NCBI GenBank assembly: GCA_958430865.1
Contig: CAUDNR010001599.1
Location: 1 to 10,086 of the forward strand
From: Entrophospora sp. SA101
Taxonomy: Eukaryota > Glomeromycota > Glomeromycetes > Entrophosporales > Entrophosporaceae
Length of the DNA: 10,086 nucleotides
Direction: 5' to 3'
This document shows positions 7,416-10,086 of this stretch, piece after piece. Below the pieces are notes generated by a model, which worked only from the letters and a program-made list of their open reading frames with translations, was not told where the DNA came from and made no database searches. Every line of letters begins with the position of its first letter. Positions within the stretch are counted from its first letter, which is position 1. The position numbers and the translations under genes are program-made.

Positions 7416-7560
7416 CTTTTTTTTTATATAAATTTTCTAGAACTGTGTTGTACAATTTTTTCATAATTAGTATTAGTATAACAAATTCTCAATATTTCTT
7501 AAAGCATCATCATCTCCTGTTATGATTGTTGTCTTTCATACAAGTATAACATATATTTAG

Positions 7561-8470
7561 TTAATTTTTCTTGATGTACCAATCCATTTATTTCAAAATC
7601 CTGAATCTCTTAAAACCAGTAAGTTTGTTTTAATCATTTGATTGACCTTAACAATATCATTATTTCCAATTCATATTCATATTTATATATATTTATGTAT
7701 GCTATGGTGTTAATGGATTCATGGCACTATATTATAATTTAGAAAATTTAAAATATGATGTGGAATTTATGGATCAAAACATTAATAAAGGTGGCATAGA
7801 TCTAGTTTTTTTATTAGAAGAAATTCCTGAATTCATCAAAAAACAAAACACCACAATTGAGAAACTGTGAATTCACTTCAAGAGTAGCTGGTTATTATAA
7901 AGAAATAAAAAATAAATTTATTTAATTAGATGATGTTGAAGATAAAGTTTATTTTGTGTTGTAAAAGTTGTTTTATAATATGATACTTACAAACTATAAA
8001 TAAAAAATAAATTTATTTAATTGGATGATGTTTTAATAAAGTTTATTTTGTGTTAAGTTGAAATCTATATATAGTTGTTACAGACTGGTTAGGATCAATT
8101 AATTAAAGAAGAAAATGATAAAGATGGTCAAATAATTAAGAAGTTTAGGAGTTGGACAACACTTGAAAAAAAACTTAATTCTAAAAATAATATACCAATT
8201 AAATTACATCTTAAGCAAGTTCTTAAAGAATTTAACATGTTATTATCAGGTTAGCAGAACTAAAATCAGATAACAACATCACATTTCACAAAAAGATAAT
8301 ATTGACCATACTATTGATAAATTAGACCAAATTCCATTCCTTGGAGAGATGGCTGATTTTAAAGAACCTTTATGTAAGCATTATATATAATCAAACAAGA
8401 ACGAGGGAAGAAGATTATGATGATGAACTGTTCAGGGAAATGATAATGATAATTGTACTTATGTGGCTGA
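7561..8470 (+). pseudogene. Decayed spliced coding locus, family unknown
   Basis: Several plus-strand stretches look like protein but do not join into one frame. 7561-7619 (LIFLDVPIHLFQNPESLK) follows an acceptor-like ATATTTAG and ends at a consensus donor, A|GTAAGT. An in-phase acceptor, AATTTAG at 7741, leads to NLKYDVEFMDQNINKGG and FLLEEIPEFIKKQN, which stops at 7868. The next coding-like piece is in another frame (CEFTSRVAGYYKEIKNKFI, then a TAA, then LDDVEDKVYFV). 8093-8254 is open for 54 codons (KKFRSWTTLEKKLNSKNNIP), and 8320-8371 reads LDQIPFLGEMADFKEPL before another GTAAGC donor. Around 8410-8470, DYDDELFRE continues in a shifted frame as NDNDNCTYVAEIYI. The frameshifts, stops and internal duplication indicate a pseudogene. 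I do not recognise the family. It diverges head to head from NAA40. Confidence 0.5.
7903..8090 (+). repeat. Imperfect tandem duplication, unit about 95 bp
   Basis: 7903-7970 and 7998-8060 are nearly identical, sharing AAATAAAAAATAAATTTATT, then TTAATT(A/G)GATGATG and AAAGTTTATTTTGTGTT. The second copy has lost about five bases in two places. Similarity fades but continues to TTACAAACTA near 7987 and TTACAGACTG near 8077, so the repeat is tandem with no spacer. It duplicates coding-like sequence (LDDVEDKVYF in copy one) and alters its frame, contributing to the breakdown of the surrounding locus. Confidence 0.75.
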
Positions 8471-9028
8471 AATCTATATTCAAAAAAAAAAAAGCAAATA
8501 TTATAATAATAATAATCAATGTAAAAATTAATTTCTATCTCATCATTTTATTTTTGCAATGATATACATGTTTATTGATAATAGTATTGTTACTCATTAA
8601 TTGATGTTTATGTTGATTTTTTTTTTTTATGGTTGCATAACAATAATTCATCATTTAACTGTAGACTAAATAATAATTTCCTTGACAAATCAACCACTGA
8701 ATATGCAAGTTAATGTGGAAAAGAATTAATTTCCATACATATTGAGAATGTCTGAATTGAGATTATTCATCTCTAGGCATTCACATACCCTTCTATAATC
8801 AAAATACTACTTTCATATCTTGAGTATCCTTACTTATGATAATAAGACCATTCAAATTTAATTATTTGTTTAACATCCTTTTTTTTTTGAAAATTAGAAG
8901 GGTAATTTAATGGGGTTGGTCACAAAGGTTGATCATCAAACATAGTTCAGGTCAGCATAGATAAAATCCGATCATTGGTCAAGTGAAATTAACCAATGAA
9001 AATCATGCACGCAACATTTCAATTTTTA
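8471..9028. other. Non-coding AT-rich interval with small hairpins
   Basis: I see no supportable gene here. A foldback at 8746-8782 pairs GAATGTCT with AGGCATTC and GAGAT with ATCTC around a TATTC loop. Just upstream, GGAAA and TTTCC (about 8717-8735) flank a short loop. CATTGGT (8973-8979) and ACCAATG (8992-8998) form another small inverted repeat. The interval also contains long T runs near 8620 and 8881. Confidence 0.4.
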
Positions 9029-9266
9029 TTAAGGGTAGCATAGTGGAAGTTTGTTGTTACACGAAACGTTATACAGAACTCATTGCTTCTGAAACTTCGC
9101 CAGTATATAGTTGTTACCTCTCTAAATTGGAGATCAAGTTCAGATCCAATTCAAATCCAGTTTATCACTTACTTTTTATTGCCAGAATGTTTGCTGTGTA
9201 TTGTAAAGCTATGCTGCACAATATAAAAAATTAGTGTAACATTTCAAATTTCTACTATGCTATTAA
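9029..9266. mobile_element. MITE-like element 2, bounded by TTAA
   Basis: TTAA flanks lie at 9029-9032 and 9263-9266. The left terminus reads GGGTAGCATAGTGGAAGTTTG and the right, in reverse complement, TAGCATAGTAGAAATTTG, each followed shortly by TGTTACAC. About 27 of 30 aligned positions match if a small gap is allowed. The right end lacks the GGG/CCC triplet found at the left end. The element is about 230 bp. A weak plus-strand open frame (8983-9234) runs through it but begins with a non-ATG codon and is probably not a gene. TTAA target duplication is known for the piggyBac and Kolobok superfamilies; the assignment is an inference. Confidence 0.6.
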
Positions 9267-9742
9267 GGGTAGGCTCCACGTGTAACACATATAAAGTAAA
9301 TTATGCGGGATGTAGATCTTTACCATCCCTATTTTTGTCAACTAAACAATTTCCATTTATAGAAACAAGGTTTAGGAACGAGGGATAAAAAATCTATGAT
9401 TAAGAATATTTTGTTCGCAAATACTTGAAAATTTTTTTTGCAAATTTTGGTGCAATAAAATTCTGTAATGGCAGAATGAGCAGAATGCAAAAAAGATGAG
9501 CAACCAAAAATTTTTTTTACTTAATATAAACCTTTTTTAAAAGAGTATAAAAAGTACAAAAAATGTTTTCATAATATAAATACCATATTTAATAAAATCA
9601 AGGAAGTTTTTTTTGCAAATTTTGTTTGATTGGTTAAAGACTTGTACTAGTCATAAGTTTTTTGAATTCTTAAAAATTTAAAATCCCGCGATTGGCACTA
9701 ATTAACATATGTGTAACTTTATTGCATGGAGCCTACCCTTAA
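9263..9742. mobile_element. MITE-like element 1, bounded by TTAA
   Basis: The element 9267-9738 (472 bp) is flanked by TTAA at 9263-9266 and 9739-9742. Its termini are exact 12-bp inverted repeats, GGGTAGGCTCCA at the left and TGGAGCCTACCC at the right. Subterminal inverted similarity follows: ACACATAT occurs on both arms, as does GCGGGAT (9305-9311, and the reverse complement of 9683-9689). The inside is non-coding and carries a direct repeat of TTTTTTTGCAAATTTTG near 9433 and 9610. It is therefore a non-autonomous DNA transposon of a TTAA-targeting group. It shares its left TTAA with the right edge of the neighbouring element and begins with the same GGGTAG. Confidence 0.75.
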
Positions 9743-9876
9743 ATTTATTAATTTTGAAATAATAATTTGTTTATTTTTATTACTTGTCTAAATTCAAAGG
9801 AAATTTCTTCTAAAAATTTTCTTTCTTTCATCAGGACTGATTAGATTGACAAGGGGGTTGATTTCACAGCTTATTT

Positions 9877-10077
9877 TCACCAAAATCCAATTATATTTAT
9901 ATAATTAACAACATATAATATAGAGTTTATATAATATATATCTTGATTACCACATACTATACAAGGACCAAAAATTTTTTGGCTTACACCTTTATTCATT
10001 TTATTACAGTAAGCATGGTGGAATTTCTCTTTATCACATTTATCACTTTGTGACGATCTCAAATTTATGTTGTGTGA
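9877..10077 (-). other. Exon-like Cys-rich stretch at the right edge
   Basis: An open frame reads leftward from an acceptor-like TATATAG (ending at 10078) to a stop near 9877. It contains KCDKEKFHHAYCNKMNKG and GPCIVCGN, giving a C-x9-C-x14-C-x2-C arrangement with two His, which could be a small zinc-binding fold. There is no ATG at its start. Two possible donors, GTATGT and GTAATC, lie around 9950, and beyond them the translation becomes low-complexity (YYINSILYVVNYINII), so the true exon probably ends near 9950. It could be an internal exon of a gene entering from the right, or a relict. I do not recognise the family. Confidence 0.3.
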
Positions 10078-10086
10078 CTATATAAT

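Noticed and set aside
7500..7620. Minus-strand coding-like peptide (NGLVHQEKLTKYMLYLYERQ)
   Set aside because: It is antisense to the plus-strand stretch that ends in a consensus GTAAGT donor, and it is followed by stops. The plus-strand reading fits its neighbours better, although this one could not be fully excluded.
8341..8562. 73-codon plus-strand open frame
   Set aside because: Its second half is low-complexity (Lys and Ile runs), and the coding-like segments around it use other frames, so the frame as a whole is not a gene.
8983..9234. 83-codon plus-strand open frame
   Set aside because: It begins with GTG, lies almost wholly inside a MITE-like element, including its inverted repeats, and has no recognisable motif.

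Overview
The window looks like nuclear DNA of an AT-rich, intron-containing eukaryote, most likely a fungus of the Glomeromycotina (arbuscular mycorrhizal) type such as Rhizophagus. The reasons are the very low GC content, short introns of about 60-115 nt with GT..AG borders, sparse genes separated by decayed repeat-like DNA, and two housekeeping proteins of opisthokont type. The lineage is an inference from composition and style; no sequence comparison was possible.

Layout. Positions 1-2700 hold mostly non-coding and relict DNA: a 122-bp inverted-repeat element with an 8-bp target duplication (118-255), a possible small two-exon gene (262-563), two exon-like stretches on the minus strand (826-1062 and 1760-1984), fragments of one degenerate repeat family, a cluster of CACGTGAC sites (2205-2346), and a GC-rich foldback (2395-2444). 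Positions 2842-5949 (+) encode a homologue of the inner-ring nucleoporin Nup155/Nup157/Nup170. It is uninterrupted by introns, and its alpha-solenoid stops about 200 residues short of the family's usual C-terminus. Facing it across a 257-bp convergent gap, 7415-6207 (-) is a seven-exon gene for the histone N-terminal acetyltransferase NAA40 (NatD, Nat4). I assembled a 231-residue protein from it by hand; one of its introns uses a GC donor.

Positions 7561-8470 (+) carry pieces of a decayed, formerly spliced coding locus, interrupted by a ~95-bp tandem duplication. Positions 8470-9028 show only small hairpins. Positions 9029-9742 hold two abutting MITE-like elements, each bounded by TTAA and inverted repeats. 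The right edge (9877-10077, -) has one Cys-rich exon-like stretch.

The two solid genes are unrelated housekeeping functions, nuclear pore structure and histone H4/H2A N-terminal acetylation, and nothing suggests they act together. I found no CRISPR array, tRNA, rRNA or prokaryote-like operon. I found no convincing new multi-gene system. The points most worth following are the shortened Nup155, the GC-AG intron, the paired TTAA elements and the CACGTGAC cluster.
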